Shown here: piece after piece, positions 1 to 9,621 of the stretch | How positions within the stretch are numbered: position 1 is the stretch's first letter | Layout of the letters: every line of letters begins with the position of its first letter | DNA from: Staphylococcus cornubiensis | Lineage (GTDB): Bacteria > Bacillota > Bacilli > Staphylococcales > Staphylococcaceae | DNA: 41,708 bases | NCBI RefSeq assembly: GCF_900183575.1 | Contig: NZ_FXUZ01000016.1 | Coordinates: forward strand, 1 to 41,708 | Direction: 5' to 3' | Translations under genes and position numbers: made by a program | Notes under the pieces: generated by a model | Databases searched by the model: none | What the model saw: only the letters and a program-made list of their open reading frames with translations | What the model was told of the DNA's origin: nothing

Positions 1-1863
1 ACTTCAACAAGCACAAGCGAATCAGATAGTATCGCGAAAGAAGTAAGCCAATTCTTCAGCGACTTAACATCAGGAGCGAAATCAACTTATGAGTCATTAA
101 GTGAATCAGCAGCGAATGGTGGATCGACGAATGGTTCTCATTCAATGAATGCATCAGAATCAATAAGTGCATTAGTGAGCACAAGTGAATCAGATAGCAT
201 CGCGAAAGAAGTAAGTCAATTCTTCAGCGACTTAACATCAGGAGCGAAATCAACTTACGAATCATTAAGCGCATCAGTAGCAAATAGTGAATCAATGAGT
301 GCTTCGACTTCGATGAGCACATCTGAATCAATAAGTGCAAGCACATCAACAAGTGCGTCTGACTCAGCAAGCGAATCAACAAGTACTTCAACAAGCACAA
401 GCGAATCAGATAGCATCGCGAAAGAAGTAAGTCAATTCTTCAGCGACTTAACATCGGGAGCGAAATCAACTTACGAATCATTAAGCGCATCAGTAGCAAA
501 TAGTGAATCAATGAGTACATCAGCTTCGATGAGCACATCTGAATCAGTAAGTGCGTCAATGAGTGCAAGCGATTCAGCAAGCGTATCAGCGAGTGAATCA
601 ACAAGTACTTCAACAAGTACAAGCGAATCAGATAGTATCGCGAAAGAAGTAAGCCAATTCTTCAGCGACTTAACATCGGGAGCGAAATCAACTTATGAGT
701 CATTAAGTGGATCAGCAGCGAATAGTGAATCAATGAGTACATCAGCTTCGATGAGCACATCTGAATCAGTAAGTACTTCAACAAGCACAAGCGAATCAGA
801 TAGCATCGCGAAAGAAGTAAGTCAATTCTTCAGCGACTTAACATCAGGAGCGAAATCAACTTACGAATCATTAAGCGCATCAGCAGCAAATAGTGAATCA
901 ATGAGTAGTTCGACTTCGATGAGCACATCTGAATCAGTAAGTGCGTCAATGAGCGCAAGCGCATCAACAAGTGTGTCTGAATCAGTAAGTACTTCAACAA
1001 GCACAAGCGAATCAGATAGCATCGCGAAAGAAGTAAGCCAATTCTTCAGTGACTTAACATCAGGAGCGAAATCAACTTATGAGTCATTAAGTGCGTCAGC
1101 AGCGAATAGTGAATCAATGAGTAGTTTGACTTCGATGAGCGCATCTGAATCAGTAAGTGCGTCAATGAGTGCAAGCGATTCAACAAGCACATCAACAAGT
1201 GCGTCTGACTCAGCAAGTACTTCAACAAGCACAAGCGAATCAGACAGCATCGCGAAAGAAGTAAGCCAATTCTTCAGCGATTTAACATCAGGAGCGAAAT
1301 CAACTTACGAGTCATTAAGCGGTTCAGCAGCAAATAGTGAATCAATGAGTAGTTCAGCTTCAATGAGTACATCTGAATCAGTAAGTGCGTCAATGAGCGG
1401 AAGTGACTCAGTAAGTACTTCAACAAGTGCATCAGATTCAGCAAGCACATCAATGAGTACTTCAGAGTCAACAAGTGTATCAGATTCAGCAAGCGTTTCA
1501 ACAAGCGCATCAATGAGTGTGTCAACATTGATGAGTACTTCATCATCGACAAGTGCATCAGTAAGCGTATCTGATTCAACTAGCATGTCAACAAGTGCTT
1601 CAGTGTCAGCTTCGTCATCAGCTTCAACAGCGAAGTCTTCAAGTATGACGAGCATGCCAACAAGTACATCAATGACAGATAGTAAATCTGCGAACATAGC
1701 AGAACAACCATCAAACAAAGATAAAGCTAAAATGTTACCTGATACAGGTCAAACATCATCAAAAGCTGGATTGTTTGGTGCTGTAGCGGCAATGTTAACA
1801 GGTATGGGCTTACTTAAAAAGTCCAAAAAAGAAAAAGATGACGAAACATCATCTGATCAATAA
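1..1863 (+). CDS. sraP: Serine-rich repeat adhesin (SraP-type), 3' part, LPDTG-anchored
   Basis: The reading frame is open from the first base, so the 5' end (signal peptide, ligand-binding domain) lies outside the window; at least 620 residues are visible. Most of it is SxS-type repeats (SASTSMSTSES and similar), the glycosylated stalk of a serine-rich repeat glycoprotein. The C-terminus has a cell-wall sorting signal: MLPDTG (LPDTG codons 1735-1749), a hydrophobic stretch (GLFGAVAAMLTGMGLL) and a basic tail (KKSKKEK), so sortase A should link it to peptidoglycan. Unusually, the stalk is broken seven times by a conserved, serine-poorer module (SIAKEVSQFFSDL...). The genes that export and glycosylate this protein class follow directly. 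Family knowledge: SraP/GspB-type adhesins bind host glycoproteins and platelets. The symbol is by synteny; the binding domain cannot be seen here. Confidence 0.93.
   Translation, partial: TSTSTSESDSIAKEVSQFFSDLTSGAKSTYESLSESAANGGSTNGSHSMNASESISALVSTSESDSIAKEVSQFFSDLTSGAKSTYESLSASVANSESMSASTSMSTSESISASTSTSASDSASESTSTSTSTSESDSIAKEVSQFFSDLTSGAKSTYESLSASVANSESMSTSASMSTSESVSASMSASDSASVSASESTSTSTSTSESDSIAKEVSQFFSDLTSGAKSTYESLSGSAANSESMSTSASMSTSESVSTSTSTSESDSIAKEVSQFFSDLTSGAKSTYESLSASAANSESMSSSTSMSTSESVSASMSASASTSVSESVSTSTSTSESDSIAKEVSQFFSDLTSGAKSTYESLSASAANSESMSSLTSMSASESVSASMSASDSTSTSTSASDSASTSTSTSESDSIAKEVSQFFSDLTSGAKSTYESLSGSAANSESMSSSASMSTSESVSASMSGSDSVSTSTSASDSASTSMSTSESTSVSDSASVSTSASMSVSTLMSTSSSTSASVSVSDSTSMSTSASVSASSSASTAKSSSMTSMPTSTSMTDSKSANIAEQPSNKDKAKMLPDTGQTSSKAGLFGAVAAMLTGMGLLKKSKKEKDDETSSDQ
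19..1320 (+). repeat. Seven copies of a helical-looking module inside the Ser-rich stalk
   Basis: A near-identical module of about 28 codons (begins ESDSIAKEVSQFFSDL, then TSGAKSTYESLS) starts at 19, 187, 403, 625, 793, 1009 and 1237. All copies are in frame. The start-to-start spacings are 168, 216, 222, 168, 216 and 228 bases, so short and long spacers follow a repeating pattern consistent with duplication of larger units. The intervening sequence is ordinary SxS repeat. The pattern I..V..FF..L looks amphipathic, which is atypical for an extended glycosylated stalk. DNA identity between copies is very high. Confidence 0.9.
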
Positions 1864-1873
1864 TAAATAGATC

Positions 1874-1953
1874 AACATGGTTAGAGGGGCTAGAACAAAA
1901 ACTTTTAGGGATTTTCCTGTCAAAGCGGTATCTAGCCTCTTTGACACCATGTT
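1874..1953 (+). terminator. Long stem-loop between adhesin gene and secY2 (attenuator candidate)
   Basis: An imperfect inverted repeat pairs 1874-1894 (AACATGG..GAGGGGCTAGA) with 1931-1953 (TCTAGCCTC..ACCATGTT), with a loop of about 36 bases, followed by a T-rich stretch. It sits between the adhesin stop codon and the secY2 ribosome binding site, where a partial terminator could lower expression of the export genes relative to the adhesin. It also covers an upstream in-frame ATG (1877), which argues against that ATG as the secY2 start. Confidence 0.6.
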
Positions 1954-1972
1954 TTATAAAAAGAGGGTTAAT

Positions 1973-3196
1973 GTGAAAAACAATGTCATTACACATATTT
2001 TTAATAAATATGAATATAAAATTTTATACAAACGCATATTATTCACACTTTTTATTTTATTGATATACATATTAGGCAGTAAAGTTGCCATCGTCGGCGA
2101 ACATGCAATGCGCCATCACGATAGCTCATTTTATAAGTTAGCTGTTTCTAATATGGGAGGAGACATTCATCGGTTAAATGTGTTTTCACTTGGGTTAGGA
2201 CCATGGCTAACGGCTATGATTATTATCAGTTTGATGTCATATAAAAACGTTGAAAAGGCAATGAGACAGACTCGGGCTGAAAAACATTTTAAGGAAAAGT
2301 TTTTAACATTAGGTTTAAGCGTCATTCAAGGTTATTTTATGCTCACTCAATTTGTAAGGGAAGAGCAGCTTCAAAAATCAAATGAGTTGTTACTCTTACT
2401 TATTTTGATTACTGGAGCAATGTTAATGATGTGGTTAGCAGATCAAAATGTCCGTTATGGCATTGCAGGACCTATGCCTATTGTGATGACGAGTATCATT
2501 CGTTCTATGTTTACGCAAAATTTATCCCCAGTGTCATTAAGTACAGTGATGCTAGTTGTGATTCTCGTATTGATGGGATTGGCAATGTTCACTTTATTAT
2601 TAATAGAGTTGATTGAATATCGAACACATTATCGTGACATTATTGATATTTCAAGAGCTGATGAACTCACATACCTGGCATGGAAAATTAATCCGGGCGG
2701 CAGTATTTCGATCATGATTAGCTTATCTGTTTTCGTGTTATTCAACAGTGCTATTAATCTGATAGTCAATATGGCAACGGGAGAAGCATCGGATATAAAA
2801 TGGTTTTCATTTAACCATTTTATAGGTATTAGTATTTATCTTTTTATACAAATTGTCTTGGGTTATCTTTTGTCTCGTTTAATTATAAATACAAAGCAAA
2901 ATACAAAAGATTTTTTGAAAAATGGTAATTACTTTGTGGGGATTAAGCCTGGAAGTGAGACTGGAGATTATTTAAATCAAATGGCAAGACGACTATGTTG
3001 GTTTGGGACACTAATTGTTGCTGTGATCATTGGTGTGCCACTGTATAGTTCTTTACTAATCCCGCATTTGTCTCAACAAATTTATTTTGCAGTGCAATTG
3101 ATTATCTTAGTTTATATTGCAATGAATATTACTGAAACTTTAAGAACGTATTTATATTTCGATAAGTATGGGCAGTTTTTAAATAAATATTGGTAA
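1973..3196 (+). CDS. secY2: Accessory Sec channel SecY2
   Basis: A polytopic membrane protein of about 407 residues with roughly ten hydrophobic segments, a normal size for SecY2. It forms the dedicated translocation channel for the serine-rich glycoprotein encoded upstream and works with SecA2 and Asp1-3. The start is taken as GTG at 1973, because AAGAGGG lies 5-6 bases before it and the protein then begins with the cytoplasmic N-terminal segment. In-frame ATGs at 1877 and 1949 have no good ribosome binding site, and the first lies inside the stem-loop. Eleven bases separate it from asp1. The function rests mainly on membrane topology and on the unmistakable locus. Confidence 0.93.
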   Translation: MKNNVITHIFNKYEYKILYKRILFTLFILLIYILGSKVAIVGEHAMRHHDSSFYKLAVSNMGGDIHRLNVFSLGLGPWLTAMIIISLMSYKNVEKAMRQTRAEKHFKEKFLTLGLSVIQGYFMLTQFVREEQLQKSNELLLLLILITGAMLMMWLADQNVRYGIAGPMPIVMTSIIRSMFTQNLSPVSLSTVMLVVILVLMGLAMFTLLLIELIEYRTHYRDIIDISRADELTYLAWKINPGGSISIMISLSVFVLFNSAINLIVNMATGEASDIKWFSFNHFIGISIYLFIQIVLGYLLSRLIINTKQNTKDFLKNGNYFVGIKPGSETGDYLNQMARRLCWFGTLIVAVIIGVPLYSSLLIPHLSQQIYFAVQLIILVYIAMNITETLRTYLYFDKYGQFLNKYW

Positions 3197-3206
3197 GGAG
3201 TATTTT

Positions 3207-4778
3207 ATGAAACGTTTTATACCAGCTTGGTACAGTACCGATGATTGGTGGACGAATCAAGTCGTGCCCTTTTATTTGAGAGGGACTGTTGCTAACGAAT
3301 TTGATGATTTGATCAGTCTAATGGGGATGCATTTAAAAAATGAAGTACCTTTTGAAATAGCTGTATTGAACTACATGCCTGATTTGCGAACATTTTTGCA
3401 TCGTCATGAATTGTTTGAAGCGCCGTATTGGTCACTATTTGATGATATTCAAGGGTTTACGCATCAAACACCGCAATCTGTAGACTATCGCCAACTCAAC
3501 TGGCCCAAAACAACTGAATTTGTTCATTCTACACTGATGATTAGGGCAATAACTTCAGAAAACACATACTCTGATATTCATTTCAGCCAGGAAGGTTATT
3601 TGTTATGGATTGAAACCTTTAAAAATGATATTGGATACGAACAATATATTTTTGATGATAGAGGTTTTTTATCTAGTTATATGACGGCGAATGAAGAAGG
3701 GTTTTGGTCTCAAAAATACTACATGACGGCTGATGGCGACTGGATTATGAAAGAAGATATTTTTACGAATAGGGTGACGATTCATCCGAAATATGTTCAT
3801 CGCTTTAATCAAGAATGCTATGAAGGGATGACAGAGGTTATTGATGAATGGTTTGCAAAGTATGTACAACAATATATACAGCCTCGTGATGTGATGATTG
3901 TTGCTGCAGATGTTCGGCATAATGCAATGATTGCAGAAAATTTGGAAGCGCAAAAGTTATGTTTTTCAGTATTTCAAAAGAGAAAAACAGGGTTGTCTGA
4001 CGAAGGAATCGCATCCATGGTCAACGGTGGCTATTGGTTAGCTGATACTTTGGAAAGCAATCAATATCTTGTGAACTTTAAAACAGAACACCGGTTAAGT
4101 AATCAAATCATGCGTATTACACCATTCGATGCGCAAATTACACCCAATATGAGTAGTCAGCTTTATGAAACCTATATTGGTGTCTGGGTAGATGGCCTGA
4201 GTAAAGAAGAATTACACCAAATCAATACACAATTAATTCATGAAATTGAACGTGAGCCACAAACACGAGTAACTTTATTAACGCGTGCTGAAACATTTAA
4301 AGTTCCAATATGGGTTATGGGAGAAGTACAAAGGATTCAAGAACATTTTACGAAACGTTCGACTCAACCTTTGTTAGACCAAGATATCGCCAAAAATGGT
4401 AAACCTAAAGAAATTATCTACGCATCAGTAAAAAGCGTGCCGTTCGAAAATGATATTGTTGAAGCAATTTCTACGTTAAGACTATTGATTGATTTGAACG
4501 AAGAACCGGATTTATTTCTTCAAATTTGTTGTATGGGTGCAGGATTACCACAGATTAACCTTATGGAAACAGATTATGTAGAACATGAAAGAAATGGCTA
4601 TATTATTCCGGATATTGAAGCATTACCATTAGCAATAGATTTTTATTTAATGCACTTGAAAAACTGGAATCGATCCTACGCTTATGCAATGAAGTTGTCA
4701 AAGATGTATACGTCGGATGAAATTTTAAAACAGTTGGATGATTGGTTAGAAGGTGAAACACATGGCACGGAAATATAA
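3207..4778 (+). CDS. asp1: Accessory Sec system protein Asp1
   Basis: A soluble 523-residue protein beginning KRFIPAWYST, typical of Asp1. Family knowledge: Asp1 has a GT-B-like fold without known transferase activity and forms a complex with Asp2 and Asp3 at the membrane that is needed for export of serine-rich glycoproteins. The C-terminal part (ICCMGAGLPQINLMETDYV) looks like the end of a glycosyltransferase B domain. It lies 11 bases after secY2 with GGAG upstream of the ATG, and overlaps the start of asp2 by 17 bases, implying translational coupling. No damage is seen. Confidence 0.92.
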   Translation: MKRFIPAWYSTDDWWTNQVVPFYLRGTVANEFDDLISLMGMHLKNEVPFEIAVLNYMPDLRTFLHRHELFEAPYWSLFDDIQGFTHQTPQSVDYRQLNWPKTTEFVHSTLMIRAITSENTYSDIHFSQEGYLLWIETFKNDIGYEQYIFDDRGFLSSYMTANEEGFWSQKYYMTADGDWIMKEDIFTNRVTIHPKYVHRFNQECYEGMTEVIDEWFAKYVQQYIQPRDVMIVAADVRHNAMIAENLEAQKLCFSVFQKRKTGLSDEGIASMVNGGYWLADTLESNQYLVNFKTEHRLSNQIMRITPFDAQITPNMSSQLYETYIGVWVDGLSKEELHQINTQLIHEIEREPQTRVTLLTRAETFKVPIWVMGEVQRIQEHFTKRSTQPLLDQDIAKNGKPKEIIYASVKSVPFENDIVEAISTLRLLIDLNEEPDLFLQICCMGAGLPQINLMETDYVEHERNGYIIPDIEALPLAIDFYLMHLKNWNRSYAYAMKLSKMYTSDEILKQLDDWLEGETHGTEI

Positions 4779-6318
4779 TATGCTTCAAATTGGCGGTGAG
4801 AACTACCAACATCTTTTTAGTGATCGTAAAGATGTGAACTGGGTATATCAATCATTTGAATCATTATCGGACGTTGAAGCTATTAGAGCGCTGATGAAAA
4901 ATCAAAAAGCATTTGAATTTGTATTCGTTCAAGCCCCGTACTCGGAAGCTTTAATTCAAGTCTTTCGTTTAGTAAGTTCGCCATATAACACTTATGTTGA
5001 TCAACAATTTTGGGATGTAGGATTTGAAGCGGAAGATATAGTCAGGGAACGTTTCATTCGTCCTTTTCCTTATAAGGATGAAGCAGATCGTTTAGACAAA
5101 TTAATTTCATTAGCATATCCAGGACAGTATGGTGACCACATTTCACCTACGACCGCGGTTGTTAATCAGTCGTTTGAAGGAGAGTATCGTTACGAAGGAC
5201 AACATAAGTTAGTGATGACAGGGGACTTTGGTGAGGATTTTCAACCTATTCTCTCGTGGAAAATGTATTTATATTATGACAAAAATAAAGTCAATCAATT
5301 TTGGGCAGAATATACCACGACAGGAGATGTAGAGATTTCGTACACATTGCGCCTCTATGAAACAGTGGATATGCCTGAATTAAAAGAGACGTATGTGCTA
5401 GAAGGAGAACTTTTAAAAACACCCTTAAACATTCCACGAAAAGACTATGATGCTTTTATTTTGGTGAGTGCTAAAGCAAAAGGTAAGGGGACACTATGCG
5501 TAGGCAATTTGCATAAACGTTGGATGCGTAATGAGTTTGGTAACTTTATTTTAGGGGGTCAGCGTTTTTCGGATGAAGCAAGAGAAGAGTTTTTTCATTA
5601 TTTTGATCCAGGTGATCTCAAGCCGCCACTTAACGTCTATTTCAGTGGATACCGAACGGCAGAAGGATTTGAAGGTTTTTATATGATGCGTGGTCTTAAG
5701 GCGCCCTTTTTATTATTTGGCGATCCACGTTTCGAAGGGGGCGGATTTTACCTCGGCAGTGAGACCTATGAAAATCAAATCAAAAAAGTAATTAAAGATG
5801 CTTTGGAATGGTTGGGGTTCAAAGATGATGAGTTAATTCTATCTGGTTTATCGATGGGATCATTTGGTGCGTTATATTACGGAGCACAACTTAATGCATC
5901 TGCCATTGTTGTTGGTAAACCACTTGTGAATGTTGGTGGTATTGCTGACAGTATGAGACTCATGCGACCAGAAGAGTTTGGTACGTCATTAGATATTTTG
6001 TTGGAAAACGAAAAGGCACTCAATCAAGCTGCTGTTCAACGATTGAATAATAGGTTTTGGGATGTGTTAGAGCAATCAGATATCAGCAATACTATTTTTG
6101 CTGTCGCATACATGGAAAATGATGACTATGATTTATATGCGTTTCAAAATTTATTGCCAGTGTTGTCTCGTCAGCATGCGCGTGTCATGAGCCGTAGTAT
6201 TCCGGGGCGTCACAATGATGATACGACAACAATCGCGAGTTGGTTTACGAATTTTTACCATATGATTATGGAAAGTCGATTTGGGAGAGTGAGACATGAA
6301 AGAAAAAAATCAATTTAA
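4762..6318 (+). CDS. asp2: Accessory Sec protein Asp2, putative GlcNAc O-acetyltransferase
   Basis: A 518-residue protein with an alpha/beta-hydrolase-like C-terminal half. The nucleophile elbow GLSMGSFG places Ser364 as the catalytic serine. An acidic cluster (residues 454-457, NDDYD) and His484 (GRHNDD) are plausible partners of a Ser-Asp-His triad. In the Streptococcus gordonii homologue this activity acetylates GlcNAc on the adhesin, and Asp2 is also needed for export; transfer of that role here is inference. ATG 4762 is preferred over an in-frame GTG at 4753, because AAGGTG is well spaced for 4762. The gene overlaps asp1 by 17 and asp3 by 23 bases. Confidence 0.92.
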   Translation: MARKYNMLQIGGENYQHLFSDRKDVNWVYQSFESLSDVEAIRALMKNQKAFEFVFVQAPYSEALIQVFRLVSSPYNTYVDQQFWDVGFEAEDIVRERFIRPFPYKDEADRLDKLISLAYPGQYGDHISPTTAVVNQSFEGEYRYEGQHKLVMTGDFGEDFQPILSWKMYLYYDKNKVNQFWAEYTTTGDVEISYTLRLYETVDMPELKETYVLEGELLKTPLNIPRKDYDAFILVSAKAKGKGTLCVGNLHKRWMRNEFGNFILGGQRFSDEAREEFFHYFDPGDLKPPLNVYFSGYRTAEGFEGFYMMRGLKAPFLLFGDPRFEGGGFYLGSETYENQIKKVIKDALEWLGFKDDELILSGLSMGSFGALYYGAQLNASAIVVGKPLVNVGGIADSMRLMRPEEFGTSLDILLENEKALNQAAVQRLNNRFWDVLEQSDISNTIFAVAYMENDDYDLYAFQNLLPVLSRQHARVMSRSIPGRHNDDTTTIASWFTNFYHMIMESRFGRVRHERKKSI

Positions 6319-7222
6319 TATTCGCTGGACTCAAATAACGAAAACCACATTTATGTATGGATCATTATTACGCTTCAAACCTACAGAAACTTTATTCGAA
6401 AATGAACTGATGCCATCTGGAATCGTTTTACATGAATGGAAAATGATAACGAGTTATGAAAAAGATAATGCGATACCGACATTGCCTATTTTGAAGAAAA
6501 ATGAAACATATCGTTTTAAGTTTGATTATGAAGTGAAACCTGTGGGCAGTATCTATTTTAAAATCATTTTCAAACGCCGAAATGGGAGCGTTTGCGACTA
6601 TAAAATTATTAAAGGTCATGAAGCAGACATCATGATGCCATCCGAAGCATTTTCATATGTTGTTCAAATGATTAATATGGCGACAGAATCATTGGTTTTT
6701 CGTCAAATTATCATTCAAGATGTCTCCTACAATACGACTCCATCACAATTAGTTGAAGTGAGTGACATCCACAATGCCGATCCAACTTCTCAATTTGCGA
6801 CGGTTGTTTTTGTAGAGGATGAAGGGATTCAAGAGGATGCGATACGCCATATTCGCAACTGTATTTTAGTGACAAAATGGCATCAACCCCATATGACTTC
6901 TGTCATCAATGAATTGAAAACATTACTGCAACCGTATCACGAACGTTATATCTTACAGTTTGTCGGTTACCATGCACGTTCAAATGAGATGGCTTATGCG
7001 ATGGGTGCTCAAATGGATGCATCTGTATTTGTGACTTCATTGCGTCATCCTGAATTCCAAAAACAACTTGGAACCACGGATATAGTATTTAACGGTGTTG
7101 CGATTTATCAGCCATATGAAGATGAAATCACGCCAGCGCTGGATTTGGTGACGCCTATTTTAAATCAAAGTCATCATTTGCTTGGTTTAGATGCGCAATG
7201 GGTTAATGGAGGTGGCTTGTAA
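6296..7222 (+). CDS. asp3: Accessory Sec system protein Asp3
   Basis: A soluble 308-residue protein placed between asp2 and secA2, the fixed position of asp3. Its N-terminal half contains beta-rich sequence ([17 protein letters not shown]), in keeping with the carbohydrate-binding-like fold reported for Asp3. Family knowledge: Asp3 bridges Asp1, Asp2 and SecA2 and binds the unfolded glycosylated substrate. The ATG at 6296 follows GGGAGAGTGAG and lies within the end of asp2; the stop overlaps the secA2 ATG by one base (TAATG). The residues beyond about 170 are longer than in compact streptococcal Asp3 proteins, so this is probably the longer staphylococcal form. Confidence 0.9.
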   Translation: MKEKNQFNIRWTQITKTTFMYGSLLRFKPTETLFENELMPSGIVLHEWKMITSYEKDNAIPTLPILKKNETYRFKFDYEVKPVGSIYFKIIFKRRNGSVCDYKIIKGHEADIMMPSEAFSYVVQMINMATESLVFRQIIIQDVSYNTTPSQLVEVSDIHNADPTSQFATVVFVEDEGIQEDAIRHIRNCILVTKWHQPHMTSVINELKTLLQPYHERYILQFVGYHARSNEMAYAMGAQMDASVFVTSLRHPEFQKQLGTTDIVFNGVAIYQPYEDEITPALDLVTPILNQSHHLLGLDAQWVNGGGL

Positions 7223-9606
7223 TGAGCAATCGTATGCATCAATCGATTAACGAATTACGCTTAAAGCGACTGAGACGTATTTTACGACGCATTAATCAAT
7301 ACCAAAGTGAGTTTGAACAACTTTCAGATAAAGCTTTACAACAGAAAACGACAAAATTTCGACAGTTGCTTGCTGAAGGTCAAACATTAGACGATTTATT
7401 GCCTGAAGCTTACGCGGTGATTCGAGAAGCAAGTCGACGTATACTCGGCATGTTTCCTAAAGATGTACAAGTGTTAGGTGCGATTGTCTTACATGAAGGC
7501 AATATCGCAGAAATGCAAACAGGTGAAGGTAAAACGCTCACTGCAACGATGCCGTTATATTTAAATGGCTTATCTGGTAAAGGTGCGTATTTAATTACGA
7601 CGAATGACTATTTAGCCAAGCGTGACTATTTAGAAATGAAGCCGTTATTTGAATGGTTAGGTTTAACGATTGGCCTAGGGTTTGTCGATATTCCAAATTA
7701 TGAGTACAAGAAGGGTGAAAAGCAAAAAATTTATAAACATGACATCATTTATACGACTGGCGGGAGACTTGGGTTTGACTATTTAATTGATAACTTAGCT
7801 GAAAGTCGTGAAGGTAAATTTTTACCAAAGTTGAACTACGGCATTATTGATGAAGTCGATTCGATTATTTTAGATTCAGCGCAGACACCGCTCGTTATTT
7901 CTGGAGTGCCGCGTGTGCAATCGAATTTATTTGGAGTTGTGAATACATTTGTAGAAACTTTAGTTGAACATCAACATTTCAAAATGAAGCAAACGAAAAA
8001 AGAAATTTGGTTAACAGAGCGTGGTATTGAAGCGGCTAATAAGTATTTTGGTGTCGACAATATTTATGACGAACCGTACTTTGATTTAGTGCGTAACATT
8101 AACTTATGTTTACGTGCGCAATATTTATTTGAAAACAATACCGACTACTTTGTATATAAAGGGGAAGTCATCTTGATCGACCGTATTACTGGGCGGATGA
8201 TGCCAGGAACGAAACTTCAATCCGGACTGCATCAAGCGATTGAAGCGAAAGAAGGCGTCAAACTATCAGCGGATATGAGTGTGATGGCGACGATTACGTT
8301 CCAAAACTTATTTAAACAGTTTAGAGATTTTTCTGGGATGTCGGCTACGAGTCATTTAGGTGAGAAGGAATTTTTAGATTTATATACAAAAATCGTGGTA
8401 CAAATTCCAACTGACAGACCGGTTCAACGTATTGATTATCCAGATCGTGTTTTTAGAAGCATTGAAGATAAAAATTTCGCGATTATCGAACGTGTCAAAG
8501 AACTGTATGCAGAGCAACGACCTGTGCTTGTCATTACACGTACAGCTGAAGTGGCTGAATATTTTTCGTCTACATTCTTTGAACTCGATATTCCGAATAA
8601 CTTACTGATCGCACAAAATGTTGCAAAAGAAGCGCAAATGATTGCAGAAGCAGGTCAATTAAAAGCGGTTACTGTTGCAACGAGTATGGCAGGTCGTGGT
8701 ACAGACATTAAGCTTGCAGAAGGTGTGAAAGAATTAGGAGGTCTTGCGGTCATTGTGAGTGAACATATGGAAAATAGCCGTGTAGACCGACAATTGCGTG
8801 GGCGTTCTGGACGACAAGGTGACCCAGGGACTTCGCAAATTTACATTTCATTAGACGATTACCTTGTTAAACGTTGGGGCAAGGTAAAATCGATGGATAA
8901 AAAACGATTGAGTGAAATTGATACAGATACATTACAAAATAGCCGTATATTCCAAAATCGTGTGAAAAAGATTGTCCAACGTGCACAACGTTTGTCAGAA
9001 GAACAAGGCATTCAAGCAAGAGAACAAGCAAATGAATATGAGAAAAGCATTAGTATCCAACGCGAACTGATATATAAAGAGCGCAACCGTGTATTGGATT
9101 TCAAAAATTTAGATGATGTTCATTTAACGAAGCTAGCGCGTGAAGTATTTGAAGAAGCGTATGACTTCAACGATTATACAACGCCGGAATGGGTGAACTA
9201 TATATACAAAAATTTAAGTTTTCAATTCAAAGGAGACTTAGACACGTTGGACTTAAAAGATAGAGGTGCGGTGCTTGATTATTTGATGGACATTTTTCAA
9301 CAACAACTCGACTATCAAAAAGCAAATTTAGATGATTACTTTTATACGAGTTTTGTACAAAAAGCGATATTAAAAGCAATCGATAGCAATTGGATTAAAC
9401 AAGTTGATCATTTACAAAGATTAAAAAGTAGTGTTAATACGCGCCAAAACGGAAAACGCAGTCCGATATTTGAATATCACAGAGTGGCATTAGAATCGTT
9501 TGAAAAGATGAAAGATGTCATTAAAAAAGATATTGTTAAATACTTATGTCAAAGTATTACAAATTTTGATAAAGAGCAACGTTTAATCGTACATTTTCCA
9601 AATTAA
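7222..9606 (+). CDS. secA2: Accessory Sec motor ATPase SecA2
   Basis: A SecA-family DEAD-like motor of 794 residues. Visible motifs: Walker [10 protein letters not shown] (Lys104), Walker B IIDEVDS (Asp210-Asp213), motif [13 protein letters not shown], and [11 protein letters not shown] near the second helicase domain. It is shorter than housekeeping SecA and lacks the zinc-binding Cys-rich C-terminus, as expected for SecA2. It should use ATP to push the glycosylated adhesin through the SecY2 channel. The start overlaps asp3 by one base. The protein is intact throughout, and gtfA follows after 15 bases. Confidence 0.96.
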   Translation: MSNRMHQSINELRLKRLRRILRRINQYQSEFEQLSDKALQQKTTKFRQLLAEGQTLDDLLPEAYAVIREASRRILGMFPKDVQVLGAIVLHEGNIAEMQTGEGKTLTATMPLYLNGLSGKGAYLITTNDYLAKRDYLEMKPLFEWLGLTIGLGFVDIPNYEYKKGEKQKIYKHDIIYTTGGRLGFDYLIDNLAESREGKFLPKLNYGIIDEVDSIILDSAQTPLVISGVPRVQSNLFGVVNTFVETLVEHQHFKMKQTKKEIWLTERGIEAANKYFGVDNIYDEPYFDLVRNINLCLRAQYLFENNTDYFVYKGEVILIDRITGRMMPGTKLQSGLHQAIEAKEGVKLSADMSVMATITFQNLFKQFRDFSGMSATSHLGEKEFLDLYTKIVVQIPTDRPVQRIDYPDRVFRSIEDKNFAIIERVKELYAEQRPVLVITRTAEVAEYFSSTFFELDIPNNLLIAQNVAKEAQMIAEAGQLKAVTVATSMAGRGTDIKLAEGVKELGGLAVIVSEHMENSRVDRQLRGRSGRQGDPGTSQIYISLDDYLVKRWGKVKSMDKKRLSEIDTDTLQNSRIFQNRVKKIVQRAQRLSEEQGIQAREQANEYEKSISIQRELIYKERNRVLDFKNLDDVHLTKLAREVFEEAYDFNDYTTPEWVNYIYKNLSFQFKGDLDTLDLKDRGAVLDYLMDIFQQQLDYQKANLDDYFYTSFVQKAILKAIDSNWIKQVDHLQRLKSSVNTRQNGKRSPIFEYHRVALESFEKMKDVIKKDIVKYLCQSITNFDKEQRLIVHFPN

Positions 9607-9621
9607 AGAGGTGATTTCAAA

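Noticed and set aside
440..1718. Several long open frames on the minus strand inside the serine-rich adhesin
   Set aside because: They are Leu- or Asp-rich products of reading the repeated serine codons backwards, with no ribosome binding sites.
1..1863. CRISPR-like array in the repeated region at the left end
   Set aside because: The repeats are in-frame coding units with variable spacers of SxS codons; no palindromic repeats or unique spacers are present.
1877..1972. ATG 1877 as the start of secY2
   Set aside because: It lies inside a stem-loop and would add 32 residues not expected for SecY2; GTG 1973 has a proper ribosome binding site.
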